DNA from: Actinoplanes sp. L3-i22
Lineage (GTDB): Bacteria; Actinomycetota; Actinomycetes; Mycobacteriales; Micromonosporaceae
Reading direction: 5' to 3'
DNA: 64,000 nucleotides
Assembly: GCF_019704555.1 (NCBI RefSeq)
Contig: NZ_AP024745.1
Span: 6,456,501-6,520,500, forward strand
In this document: in pieces, positions 1-9,964 of the stretch
Layout: every line of letters starts with the position of its first letter
Numbering within the stretch: the first letter of the stretch is position 1
The notes under the pieces: generated by a model
What the model was told of the DNA's origin: nothing
Seen by the model: only the letters and a program-made list of their open reading frames with translations
The model's database searches: none
Position numbers and translations under genes: made by a program

Positions 1-2260
<2,260 letters not shown>

Positions 2261-2352
2261 CGGGTACCTCCGAGGAGTTGAGTACATGCGGCTCAACCGT
2301 GGCGGGGGTGCCGATCTTCCGGCGTTCACTGCCAGCGAAATCAGGGCCTCGA

Positions 2353-2889
2353 TCAGGGCTGCAGGATCTGCTCCCAGAGGATGACGTCGTGCCAGGCCCC
2401 GGCCAGGTAGATGTGCTCGCGGGCCACCCCGTGCGGGCGGAAGCCGTTGCGGCGCAGCACGGTCTGCGAGGCCAAATTCTCGAACCGGGTGGTGGCCTCG
2501 GCCCGGTGCAGGCCGAGCTCGCCGGTCATCACCTCGAGGATCTCGGCGACGGCCCGGGTGGCGTGCCCCCGGTTGTGGAAGACGCTGCCGATCCAGTAGC
2601 CGACCGAGCCGTTGCGCAGGTACGGCTGCGGCAGGATGGTCCCGACCGTGACCTGCCCGGCGACCACCCCGTCGACCAGCACCACGCCCGGCCAGGTGGT
2701 GCCGGCCCGGTGCCCGGCCAGCAGGTTCTCGATCATCGTGGCCTGGCCCTCGACCGTGCTGAAGTTGCCCGGCCGGGCCGGCTCCCAGCGGGCGAAGGCC
2801 GGCTCGTCGCGGACCCGGTGCTCGGCGAGGGCGGGCGCGTCGGCCGCCTCGATCAGCCGGACGGTCGTCTGGCTCCCCGGCTCAGTCAA
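2353..2889 (-). CDS. GNAT family N-acetyltransferase
   Basis: A 178-residue acetyl-CoA-dependent acyltransferase of the GNAT fold, RimJ/RimL-like. The sequence shows VRLIEAADAPALAEH at the N-terminus, the strand GSVGYWIGSVFHNRGHATRA (strand 4, with RGHATRA as the acetyl-CoA loop) and HRAEATTRFENLASQTVLRRN, the usual motif B ending in an N-x-x-S-x-x-V-L-x-x-N-G-F pattern. The only sensible start is a TTG at 2889 that overlaps the last eight bases of the upstream VOC gene. The frame is open further upstream but that part is antisense-free shadow of the VOC gene. The overlap implies translational coupling. The acyl acceptor cannot be read from the sequence. Confidence 0.8.
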   Translation of the reverse strand: MTEPGSQTTVRLIEAADAPALAEHRVRDEPAFARWEPARPGNFSTVEGQATMIENLLAGHRAGTTWPGVVLVDGVVAGQVTVGTILPQPYLRNGSVGYWIGSVFHNRGHATRAVAEILEVMTGELGLHRAEATTRFENLASQTVLRRNGFRPHGVAREHIYLAGAWHDVILWEQILQP

Positions 2890-3316
2890 GGCAGAACTCG
2901 TTGCCCTCGACGTCCTGCAGGGTGATGCAGGACTCGTTCTCCCCGTCGGCCTCCTGGACCAGCACGATCGAGGCGCCGAGCGCGACCAGCCGGGCGCACT
3001 CCGCCGTGAGCACGGCCAGGCGCTCCGCGCCGGTGAGGCCGGTGCCGACCCGGACGTCGAGGTGCACCCGGTTCTTGACGACCTTGCCCTCGGGGACGCG
3101 CTGGAAGAACAGGCGCGGGCCGACACCGGTCGGGTCGGAGCAGGAGAACCAGGCGCCGCGGCGGTCGGCGGGCTGCGCGTGCTCGTAGTCGGACCAGGAG
3201 GCGAAGCCGGCCGGGGGCGGAGGCACCTGGTAGCCCAGGATCTCGCACCAGAAGCGGGCGACCCGCTCCGGATTCTCGCAGTCGAAGGTGACCTGAAATT
3301 GTTTGACCGACGCCAT
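2882..3316 (-). CDS. VOC-fold (glyoxalase/bleomycin-resistance-like) protein
   Basis: A 144-residue vicinal-oxygen-chelate protein. Two beta-alpha-beta-beta-beta modules are visible: MASVKQFQVTFDCENPERV with FWCEILGY, and the second with VHLDVRVG and ITLQDVEGNEFCLD at the C-terminus. This is the layout of small VOC proteins annotated as glyoxalase-like or 'DUF'-type metal-dependent enzymes. The ATG at 3316 is preceded by a G-rich stretch. It is the first gene of a two-gene unit with the overlapping GNAT. The presence of a histidine and acidic residues in the strands suits metal binding, but substrate is unknown. Confidence 0.85.
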   Translation of the reverse strand: MASVKQFQVTFDCENPERVARFWCEILGYQVPPPPAGFASWSDYEHAQPADRRGAWFSCSDPTGVGPRLFFQRVPEGKVVKNRVHLDVRVGTGLTGAERLAVLTAECARLVALGASIVLVQEADGENESCITLQDVEGNEFCLD

Positions 3317-3367
3317 CGGCCCACCCTAAACGGATCATCTCCGGCCATGGGGGCGGGCCGGCGCCGA

Positions 3368-3805
3368 TCAGAGGCCGGGGACGGGCCGGCCCAGGGATCG
3401 GCTCCGCCCGCGGAACTCGGCGATCACCTCGTCGTCGGCCGCGCGCCGCACGGTCACGTCGTAGAGCCCGGACCGCCCCCGCCGCACCCGCTCCACGGCC
3501 CGGGCGCGCAACCGGTCCCCCACCCGCGCCGGCTCGAGGAACGTGATGTCGAACCCGGCCGCCACGGTCACCTCGCCGTAGGAGTTGCAGGCCACCGCGA
3601 ACGCCGAGTCGGCCAGCGTCGCGATCAGCCCGCCGTGGCACAGCTCCCACCCGTTGGTCATGTCCGGCCGCACGGTCATCGACACCTCGGCGGTGCCCGG
3701 CCCGACCTCGTCCAGGCTGATCCCCAGTGCCCGGCTCGCGGTGTCCGCGGCCAGCATCACCTCGGCGCTGCGCCGGGCGATCTCGTCCACCGGCCCTCCA
3801 GCCAT
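3368..3805 (-). CDS. paaI: Hotdog-fold thioesterase, PaaI type
   Basis: A 145-residue hotdog thioesterase of the PaaI (hydroxyphenylacetyl-CoA thioesterase) group. These enzymes hydrolyse aryl-CoA intermediates that would otherwise trap coenzyme A during phenylacetate catabolism. The diagnostic segment is NGWELCHGGLIATLADSAFA near residues 51-70: the HGG loop plus the acidic residue of the active-site helix. The ATG at 3805 was chosen because it leaves only 35 bp to the divergent phenylacetate-CoA ligase gene. Both genes share the palindromic operator at 3812-3821, which supports a joint function. The other paa genes (ring epoxidase, ring opening) are not in the window. Confidence 0.88.
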   Translation of the reverse strand: MAGGPVDEIARRSAEVMLAADTASRALGISLDEVGPGTAEVSMTVRPDMTNGWELCHGGLIATLADSAFAVACNSYGEVTVAAGFDITFLEPARVGDRLRARAVERVRRGRSGLYDVTVRRAADDEVIAEFRGRSRSLGRPVPGL

Positions 3806-3811
3806 TTACCA

Positions 3812-3821
3812 ACCGATCGGT
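3812..3821. promoter_or_regulatory. Palindromic operator ACCGATCGGT between paaI and paaK
   Basis: A perfect 10-bp palindrome in the 35-bp gap of the divergent pair, in the context ACCAACCGATCGGTCTGC. It resembles the ACCGNYCGGT core bound by TetR-family PaaR repressors of phenylacetate genes in other bacteria. The regulator itself is not encoded in this window. Its position would block both promoters. Confidence 0.6.
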
Positions 3822-3840
3822 CTGCAATAACGTAACAGGT

Positions 3841-5139
3841 GTGCTCGATCTCACCCCGCGCGCCGAGGATCTCGACCCGGCCGAGCGCGCCTCGGTCGAC
3901 GAGCTGCGCGCCCTGCAGCTGGAGCGGCTCCGGTGGACGCTGCGGCACGCCTACGACAACGTGCCGTTCTACCGCCGGAAGTTCGACGCGGCCGGCGTGC
4001 ACCCGGACGACTGCCGCGCGCTGAGCGACCTGACCCGCTTTCCCTACACCACAAAACAAGACCTCAGAGACAATTATCCGTACGGCATGTTCGCCGTCCC
4101 CCGCGACCGCATCGCCCGCATCCACGCCTCCAGCGGCACCACCGGCCGCCCCACGGTCGTCGGCTACACCCAGCGCGACCTGGACACCTGGGCCGCCGTG
4201 ATGGCCCGCTCGATCCGCGCGGCCGGCGGCCGCCCCGGTCACCGCGTGCACGTGGCGTACGGCTACGGCCTGTTCACCGGCGGCCTCGGCGCCCACTACG
4301 GCGCGGAGCGGCTGGGCTGCGCGGTCATCCCGGTCTCCGGCGGCATGACCGAGCGTCAGGTCCGCCTGATCGTCGACTTCGAGCCGGACGTCATCATGGT
4401 CACCCCGTCGTACATGCTGACCATCCTCGACGAGTTCGAGCGCCAGGGCGTCGACCCGGCCGGCACCAGCCTGAAGGTGGGCATCTTCGGCGCCGAGCCG
4501 TGGACCGAGGACATGCGCCGCGAGGTGGAGAGCCGGCTCGACATGCACGCCGTCGACATCTACGGCCTGTCCGAGGTGATGGGTCCGGGCGTCAGCCAGG
4601 AGTGCGTGGAGACCAAGGACGGCCTGCACGTCTGGGAGGACCACTTCTTCCCGGAGATCATCGACCCGTCGTTCGAGAACCCGCTGCCCGACGGCGAGCT
4701 GGGCGAGCTGGTGTTCACGTCGCTGACCAGGGAGGCGATGCCGGTCATCCGGTACCGCACCCGGGACCTGACCCGCCTGCTGCCCGGCACGGCCCGCCCG
4801 ATGCGCCGGATGGCGAAGGTCACCGGCCGCAGCGACGACATGATGATCCTGCGCGGCGTCAACGTCTTCCCCACCCAGGTCGAGGAGCTGATCCTGCGCG
4901 TGCCCGGCCTGGCGCCCCACTACCAGTGCGTCCTCGATCGGCCGGGCCGCCTCGACGAGATGACGGTCCGCGTCGAATCGCGCTCCGACCGGCCCGTGGC
5001 GGGCGCCGGCCCGAGCCTCGCGGATCTGATCAAACACAACATCGGCGTTTCGGTACGGGTCGAGGTCGTCCCCCCGGCCACGCTGGAACGCTCGATCGGC
5101 AAGGCCCGCCGCATCGTCGACAACCGTCCCCGGGCATAA
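3841..5139 (+). CDS. paaK: Phenylacetate-CoA ligase
   Basis: ATP-dependent, AMP-forming ligase that activates phenylacetate to phenylacetyl-CoA, the entry step of the aerobic phenylacetate pathway in the cytoplasm. The 432-residue protein starts VLDLTPRAEDLDPAER. It carries the phosphate loop HASSGTTGRPT near residue 98, the PaaK-type segment AVDIYGLSEVMGPGVSQEC, and the C-terminal RGVNVFPTQVEELIL hinge/cap. It ends with the lysine-containing ERSIGKARRIVDNRP. The GTG at 3841 is the first start after the operator. The 3' third (4842-5126) recurs as a damaged copy at 14411-14647. Confidence 0.95.
   Translation: MLDLTPRAEDLDPAERASVDELRALQLERLRWTLRHAYDNVPFYRRKFDAAGVHPDDCRALSDLTRFPYTTKQDLRDNYPYGMFAVPRDRIARIHASSGTTGRPTVVGYTQRDLDTWAAVMARSIRAAGGRPGHRVHVAYGYGLFTGGLGAHYGAERLGCAVIPVSGGMTERQVRLIVDFEPDVIMVTPSYMLTILDEFERQGVDPAGTSLKVGIFGAEPWTEDMRREVESRLDMHAVDIYGLSEVMGPGVSQECVETKDGLHVWEDHFFPEIIDPSFENPLPDGELGELVFTSLTREAMPVIRYRTRDLTRLLPGTARPMRRMAKVTGRSDDMMILRGVNVFPTQVEELILRVPGLAPHYQCVLDRPGRLDEMTVRVESRSDRPVAGAGPSLADLIKHNIGVSVRVEVVPPATLERSIGKARRIVDNRPRA
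4842..5126 (+). repeat. Intact copy of a paaK 3'-end direct repeat
   Basis: This part of paaK is repeated in the same orientation at 14411-14647 with an internal deletion of about 60 bp and a 1-bp deletion. The two copies bracket the CHAT/EAD/STAND island. The first ~109 bp of the two copies differ at only a couple of positions. Confidence 0.9.
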
Positions 5140-5210
5140 CCCTCGGCACCGCTCCCGGCAACGGTGTGCGGGGTCCGCGGGATGGCGGCCGTCCGCCGAT
5201 CCGTGCCACC

Positions 5211-6242
5211 TCAGACCACCACGGTGAGTCCGCCGGCCGGCGAGGCCGGATAGACGGCCTGGTACCGGGAGTTGCCGGGCTTGTCCCACCTCCGCGTGGT
5301 CGAGGACCGGTAGTTAAAGAACAGGGTGGGCACCGGCCCGCGCCGACCGGCGTCGATGACGCGGCGGACCGCGGCGACATCGGGGTGTTTGAATTTCGCG
5401 CCGTTGGTGGACACCAGGAATCGCGGTGAGCGGATCAGGGCGAGCAGCTCGGTGGTCACGTTGGCGGCGCTGCCGTGGTGAGGCAGCTTGACCAGGTCCA
5501 CATCCAGGACCTTCAGGCCGCGCTCGGCCAGCAGGCGCCGCAGCCCGGCGGCAAGAACGGGGCTGTGTCCGTCGCCGGTGAACAACGCCGACCGGCCGGC
5601 GTGCTCCAGGAGGAACGCGATGCTGGATGCGTTGGCCACCGAGCTGTCCAGCCGCTCGCCGCCGAGCGTCCCGTCCAGACCTCGGAGTTCGGGTCGTTGC
5701 CGGAGCCGTTCGAGCACCTCGTCCTGCCGTCCGGGGGTCATGCCGGCCAGTGCCAGGACGCGGACCCACTGGGACCGAAGCTTGCGCAGCTGGTCCTCGC
5801 CGGGTGAGAGCACCGTGGCCCGGGCGCCGCAGGGCAGCTGGAGAACGGGAAGCGGCCCGCGCCCCGGCACCATGATCGCCCGATCGTTGGCCGGCAGCGA
5901 GTGTCGCCTGATCATGGCGCCGACCATCTCGCCCTGGTCGGCGCCGAGCGTCGGCGCGAAGGGTTCGAGCTGGCGCCAGCCGTTGAACCAGACCTCGCCC
6001 ACCGTGGCCCGGAGCGGCTTCCAGTCCTGCAGCAGCCGGACGACACCCTCGATGTGATCGGCGTCGATGTGTGTGACGACCAACCGGTCGACGTGGCGGT
6101 GCGCGACCGGCAGTGCCCGGACGCGGTCGCGCACCGCCGTGTACGTCGTCCGCGGGCCACCGTCGATGAGCATCCGGCCGCCATCCCACTCCACCCAAAG
6201 CGCGTCCCCGTGCGCCGCCGGAAGCATCGTCACGCTGATCAT
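5211..6242 (-). CDS. MBL-fold protein, ComEC/Rec2-like C-terminal type
   Basis: A 343-residue metallo-beta-lactamase-fold protein without signal peptide or membrane segments. Metal-site motifs are visible: VVTHIDADHIEG near residue 57 (HxDxDH instead of the usual HxHxDH), FTGDGHSP near residue 222, KLPHHGSAAN, and LVSTNGAKFKHPD. These match the MBL domain of ComEC-like proteins, which are phosphodiesterases or nucleases. The start at 6242 is favoured over one 27 bp upstream because it forms an ATGA overlap with the upstream CHAT gene, so the two are translationally coupled. The substrate is unknown. Pairing of such MBL proteins with proteases and STAND NTPases recurs in bacterial conflict systems (established family knowledge); the role here is inferred. 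Confidence 0.85.
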   Translation of the reverse strand: MISVTMLPAAHGDALWVEWDGGRMLIDGGPRTTYTAVRDRVRALPVAHRHVDRLVVTHIDADHIEGVVRLLQDWKPLRATVGEVWFNGWRQLEPFAPTLGADQGEMVGAMIRRHSLPANDRAIMVPGRGPLPVLQLPCGARATVLSPGEDQLRKLRSQWVRVLALAGMTPGRQDEVLERLRQRPELRGLDGTLGGERLDSSVANASSIAFLLEHAGRSALFTGDGHSPVLAAGLRRLLAERGLKVLDVDLVKLPHHGSAANVTTELLALIRSPRFLVSTNGAKFKHPDVAAVRRVIDAGRRGPVPTLFFNYRSSTTRRWDKPGNSRYQAVYPASPAGGLTVVV

Positions 6243-8677
6243 GTCCCGCTCCGGGCCGGCACATCCCAATCGGCGTCGCCGAACGCCACCACGGAGAAGG
6301 CGATCGCCAGCCCCTTGGCGAGCAGCGCCCGCCGCGCGGCCCGCATCAGATCGCCGAACCGGCGCGGCCCGCCGGCGATGGCAACGGCGATCTCACACGC
6401 CGCCTCGGCGGCCTGTCCGCCCAGCGTCTCGACGACCGTTCCGATCACCACCGCGGCTGAGCCGTACCGGAACCGGCTCACCGGGTCCTGCCACGGGGTG
6501 TCCGAGATCGCGGTGTTGCATCCCAGGAGCACCACCACCGGCCCCGGTACGCCGGCGTCCTGCCTGGGCGGCACCACGTACTCCGTACCGACCACGTCGA
6601 TCAGAACCTCGCTTTTCTGGCCGATCTGCAGCACGCGCGTGTTCTGCTCCCGCCCCTCCGTGTTATGCGAGAGCAGCACCAGCAGAGGCGGGCCGTGGCT
6701 GTCCACGAGTCTGCGCCACTGCCGCCACGAGGTGGCCTCGTCGACGCGCAGGCCGAGACGGCGGCGGTAGGCGTCCCGGATGCGGCCGCGATCGGCGGCG
6801 CTGACCGGTCCGTGCTTCGCCGCGAAGACCATCGCATCGATCTCCCGAAGCGAACGGCGCCCGGGCAGCGGGTCGGTCTGGAAGACGGCGGTGCCCCGGG
6901 TGGCACCGGCGCCGGCCAGCATCCGCCGTTCGATGACCATCCGGATGCCCCAGAAGCCCAGCGGGCAGATCACTCGCCGGGCCTTGGTACCGGGTGCTTC
7001 CGGGCAGTCGCAGCGGCCGGTGTCGAGGGCCTGCCGCCACCGGCGGCAGAGCCGGGCGTGCGCGTCCGGCACGCCACGGTCGTACACCATCTCGATTGGC
7101 CAGGCGCCGTCCTTCTCGGACGTGACCACCTGCACGAAGACAGCTCCGGAGAGGTGGGCGAACCCCTGCCGGACAAGTTCCTGGTAGAACGCGATGCCGA
7201 ATCGGGCCAGGTCACGCAGCATCGCGGTCTGCTGCGCGCTACCGGGCCGGGCGTTCACCGCACCGTCCTCGCCGACCGCGCGCCGCAGGATGTCGGTCAG
7301 GTTGCGCTGCAGCTCCGCGAGTTCCACCGTGTCGAGTCGTGCGGGACGATCGGCGCCGACGATGACCGCCTCCCCATCGCCCCCGGCGTAGAAGCCGAGC
7401 GACGCGTCGAAGGGCTGCCGTGCCCCGGTGCCGGCCGGCATCGGCCGCAGCAGGCTCCGGACCGCCGACAGGCGGGCGCCGCCGACCGTGACGTCCTCGT
7501 CCGCGACCGGGCCGACCAGGTCCAGCACCTGCACGACGCGATTCTGCTGGTACACATGGACGGACAGGCGCAGCGTGTCCTGGGCGGCCGGCACGTCGAA
7601 AGCGAACGAGAGTTCACGGGACGCCCCCTGCCGGGGCAGCACCAGGGTCCTGGGTTCGGTTGCCAACACCCCGGTGGTGAGGTTGACGGTCAGGAACACC
7701 CGGACCGTGGCGCCGTGCTCGTCCCAGTCCAGCGGCTGCTCCTCGATCGGCCCGGAATCCAGCCAGGTGTCGTCGTGCGGTCCGATCCGGACGCTGATCT
7801 CGTGCCGGGCGCCGCGCCGGAACGCGCGCCGCCGGCGGATCCCGGCCGAGTCGTAGACCTGAACTGCGAGGTAGCGCGGTTCGTCGTCGATGACAGGGCT
7901 CGACTCGGATCCGTCGCTGGGCAACGGGCGTCCCTCCCGGGCCGGATCGGCGGCGTCGGGTTCCGGGGGCGGCTCGGTCAGCAATGCCTCGGGGTGCGCG
8001 ACGATGATCGCGAACTGTCTGATCGCCACATCCAGCGGCTGGTGGTGCGCCGCCGCGTCCACCAGACTCCGTACCGCCTCGTCAAGCCCGGCGTCGCCGA
8101 TCGCCCACATGCCGGCCGACATCAATTCGGCGGCAGCGCCGATCGTCCGGAGTACGGCCGCGCCGGGCAGCCCGCCGGGCGCCAGCGTCAGAAGGATCCG
8201 CGCGCTGAACGCGCCGGCCCGATCCAGGTCGCGATAGTCGTCGAGGACCAGCACATCGCAGGCCCCGGCGGCGTCCGTCAGCACCCGTAGCTCGGCGGGA
8301 ACTCCGGTCAGCGAGCCGATCATCGATGAGCCCGGGAGCACGCCGATACGCAACCGATCGTCGCTCAGCGGGAACGGGCACAGACCCTCGTCAGCGAGGA
8401 AGGCCGAGGCGACTCCGGTCGCCTTCCGCAGACGCGCGAGCGTCGGCGACGCGTCCGCCAGTTCCACGCCGCTGACGGCCAGCCGGATGCCGCCCGGCGA
8501 CTCGTCGATCACGGTTTGCCAGGATCCGATCAGTTGAGCCGGGTCGGACCTCGCCAGCCGCGGACCGGCGTCGTCACCGTGCCAGGCGAGCGGCTGCGCG
8601 AGATCGGTGAGCTGGTCGGCCCGGAGACCGGCGTCGGCGAACGCATCGGGATCGAACGATGAAAGATTTCCGGCCAT
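6239..8677 (-). CDS. CHAT-domain (caspase-like) protease with beta-sandwich middle region
   Basis: An 812-residue soluble protein. The C-terminal third is a CHAT/caspase-clan domain: LLVLLSHNTEG with the presumed catalytic His near residue 671, and VVVLLGCNTA with the Cys near residue 720. These are followed by GSAAVVIGTVVETLGGQAA and a terminal helix RRFGDLMRAARRALLAKG. The N-terminal part (about 100-240) has a similar pattern (VLVLDDYRD, then AELMSAGMWAIGD, then LDEAVRSLVDAAA) but lacks the His/Cys pair, so it may be a degenerate CHAT-like domain. Residues about 270-420 are rich in beta strands. The ATG at 8677 starts MAGNLSSFDPDAF; an in-frame start 120 bp upstream would run into the divergent promoter. 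It is coupled to the MBL gene by a 4-nt overlap. Predicted role: regulated endopeptidase effector of the island. Confidence 0.8.
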   Translation of the reverse strand: MAGNLSSFDPDAFADAGLRADQLTDLAQPLAWHGDDAGPRLARSDPAQLIGSWQTVIDESPGGIRLAVSGVELADASPTLARLRKATGVASAFLADEGLCPFPLSDDRLRIGVLPGSSMIGSLTGVPAELRVLTDAAGACDVLVLDDYRDLDRAGAFSARILLTLAPGGLPGAAVLRTIGAAAELMSAGMWAIGDAGLDEAVRSLVDAAAHHQPLDVAIRQFAIIVAHPEALLTEPPPEPDAADPAREGRPLPSDGSESSPVIDDEPRYLAVQVYDSAGIRRRRAFRRGARHEISVRIGPHDDTWLDSGPIEEQPLDWDEHGATVRVFLTVNLTTGVLATEPRTLVLPRQGASRELSFAFDVPAAQDTLRLSVHVYQQNRVVQVLDLVGPVADEDVTVGGARLSAVRSLLRPMPAGTGARQPFDASLGFYAGGDGEAVIVGADRPARLDTVELAELQRNLTDILRRAVGEDGAVNARPGSAQQTAMLRDLARFGIAFYQELVRQGFAHLSGAVFVQVVTSEKDGAWPIEMVYDRGVPDAHARLCRRWRQALDTGRCDCPEAPGTKARRVICPLGFWGIRMVIERRMLAGAGATRGTAVFQTDPLPGRRSLREIDAMVFAAKHGPVSAADRGRIRDAYRRRLGLRVDEATSWRQWRRLVDSHGPPLLVLLSHNTEGREQNTRVLQIGQKSEVLIDVVGTEYVVPPRQDAGVPGPVVVLLGCNTAISDTPWQDPVSRFRYGSAAVVIGTVVETLGGQAAEAACEIAVAIAGGPRRFGDLMRAARRALLAKGLAIAFSVVAFGDADWDVPARSGT

Positions 8678-8856
8678 GGGCAGTCCCGGCTGTCTCGTCC
8701 CCGCGAGGTCTGATGCGACCACTGTGGCTGGCCGGCGACGGGTTGTCCGTCGTACGGCCGACAGCGGCGTCCCTTCGCGGCCTTGACGGAACCACACGTC
8801 GGGTACGTAGCCTGTGGCAGAACGTGCGCGTGTTCCGGCGGCGAGGCGAGGCGTCG
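8678..8856. promoter_or_regulatory. Divergent intergenic region of the CHAT and trypsin/STAND operons
   Basis: About 180 bp separate the CHAT gene (leftward) from the EAD-trypsin gene (rightward), so both promoters must lie here. GTACGTAGCCTGTGG at about 8799-8813 is the most A/T-tolerant stretch. No palindrome stood out, and I cannot place -35/-10 boxes with confidence. Confidence 0.4.
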
Positions 8857-9954
8857 ATGGTTGTCTACCACCTGAGGGACCACGAGCAGAGCGAACTGCG
8901 CCGGCTGCTGCAGGCGGTCTTCGACGGCCCGGAGGACTTCGACGAGTTCCTGCAGTACCGCCTGAACGAGCGCCTCTGGAACATCGCGGGCCCGACGGAC
9001 ACCTTCCCGCGGGCCCTGTTACGGGTGATCCGCCGGGCCGACGCCAAATTGTGGTGGCCGTCCCTGGTGGTCGAGGCGAGAAGAGCCGTGCCGGACGACG
9101 TCGCCCTGCTGACGTTCGCCGCCCGGCACGGTCTCGCCTCGACGATCGTCGCGGACGGCCAGGAGATCGAGGACGCCGGCCATGTCGAGGCGACGGTCAA
9201 GCGCGGCGGCGAAACCTACGACGCCGTGGAGTGGCTCGCCTGCTTCCAGAGAGTCGGGGGCCAGGTGTGCAGGATCGACGTCGGCGGCCGGTCGGGCACG
9301 GGCTTCCTGGTGGGGCCGGAGACCGTGCTGACGAACCACCACGTGGTGTCCGAGGTTCTCGACGGGGACGTCGGGCCCGCCGAAGTGAGATTGATCTTCG
9401 ACTACAAGTCGTTGCCGGACGGTCTGCGGGTGTCCAGCGCGACAGTCGTCCGGCTGGCCGCCGACTGGCTCGTGGACGCCAGCCCGCACAGCGCCCAGGA
9501 CGCCGTCCCTGACTCCGGCACCGATCCCGAGCCCGACCAGCTCGACTTCGCCCTGCTGCGGCTGGCGCGGCGCCTCGGTGACGAGCCGATCGAGGGCGCG
9601 GAGGCCGGACCGCGCGGATGGGTACGGGTGCCCGCGCAGGCACACGACTTCGCTCGCCATCGTGCCATCACCATCGTCCAGCACCCGGACCGCCGGCCGC
9701 TGAAGTTCGCGGTCGAGACGAACGCGGTGGTACGCGTCAACCAGAACCGGACCCGGGTCCGTTACACGACGACCACGGCCGGAGGTTCATCCGGATCCCC
9801 CTGCTTCACCATGGACTGGCGATGTGTGGCGCTGCATCGTGGCACCGAAGCCACCCGGCGCGGACAGCTGCCGCGGTTCAACGTCGGCGTGCCGGTGGCG
9901 GCGATCCGGCGGCTGACGGCCGCCCGCGGCACCGACGCCGCGTTCGCGAGCTGA
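8857..9954 (+). CDS. Trypsin-like serine protease with EAD-like N-terminal domain
   Basis: A 365-residue intracellular protease with no signal peptide. Residues 1-90 form a small helical domain (DHEQSELRRLLQAVFDG, FDEFLQYRLNERLWNIAG) with the look of effector-associated domain 1 adaptors. These recruit effectors to STAND-type NTPases. A trypsin-fold domain follows: GTGFLVGPETVLTNHHVV (His near 162), DQLDFALLRLA (Asp near 230) and TTTAGGSSGSPCF (Ser near 312), a complete triad in HtrA/V8-like spacing. The ATG at 8857 was chosen because it begins just before the EAD and follows a purine-rich GAGGCGAGG. The next gene starts 10 bp after the stop, so the two are one operon. Likely it is activated by the downstream EAD-STAND protein through EAD-EAD contact; that is inference. 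Confidence 0.85.
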   Translation: MVVYHLRDHEQSELRRLLQAVFDGPEDFDEFLQYRLNERLWNIAGPTDTFPRALLRVIRRADAKLWWPSLVVEARRAVPDDVALLTFAARHGLASTIVADGQEIEDAGHVEATVKRGGETYDAVEWLACFQRVGGQVCRIDVGGRSGTGFLVGPETVLTNHHVVSEVLDGDVGPAEVRLIFDYKSLPDGLRVSSATVVRLAADWLVDASPHSAQDAVPDSGTDPEPDQLDFALLRLARRLGDEPIEGAEAGPRGWVRVPAQAHDFARHRAITIVQHPDRRPLKFAVETNAVVRVNQNRTRVRYTTTTAGGSSGSPCFTMDWRCVALHRGTEATRRGQLPRFNVGVPVAAIRRLTAARGTDAAFAS

Positions 9955-9964
9955 CCGGCCCGCC

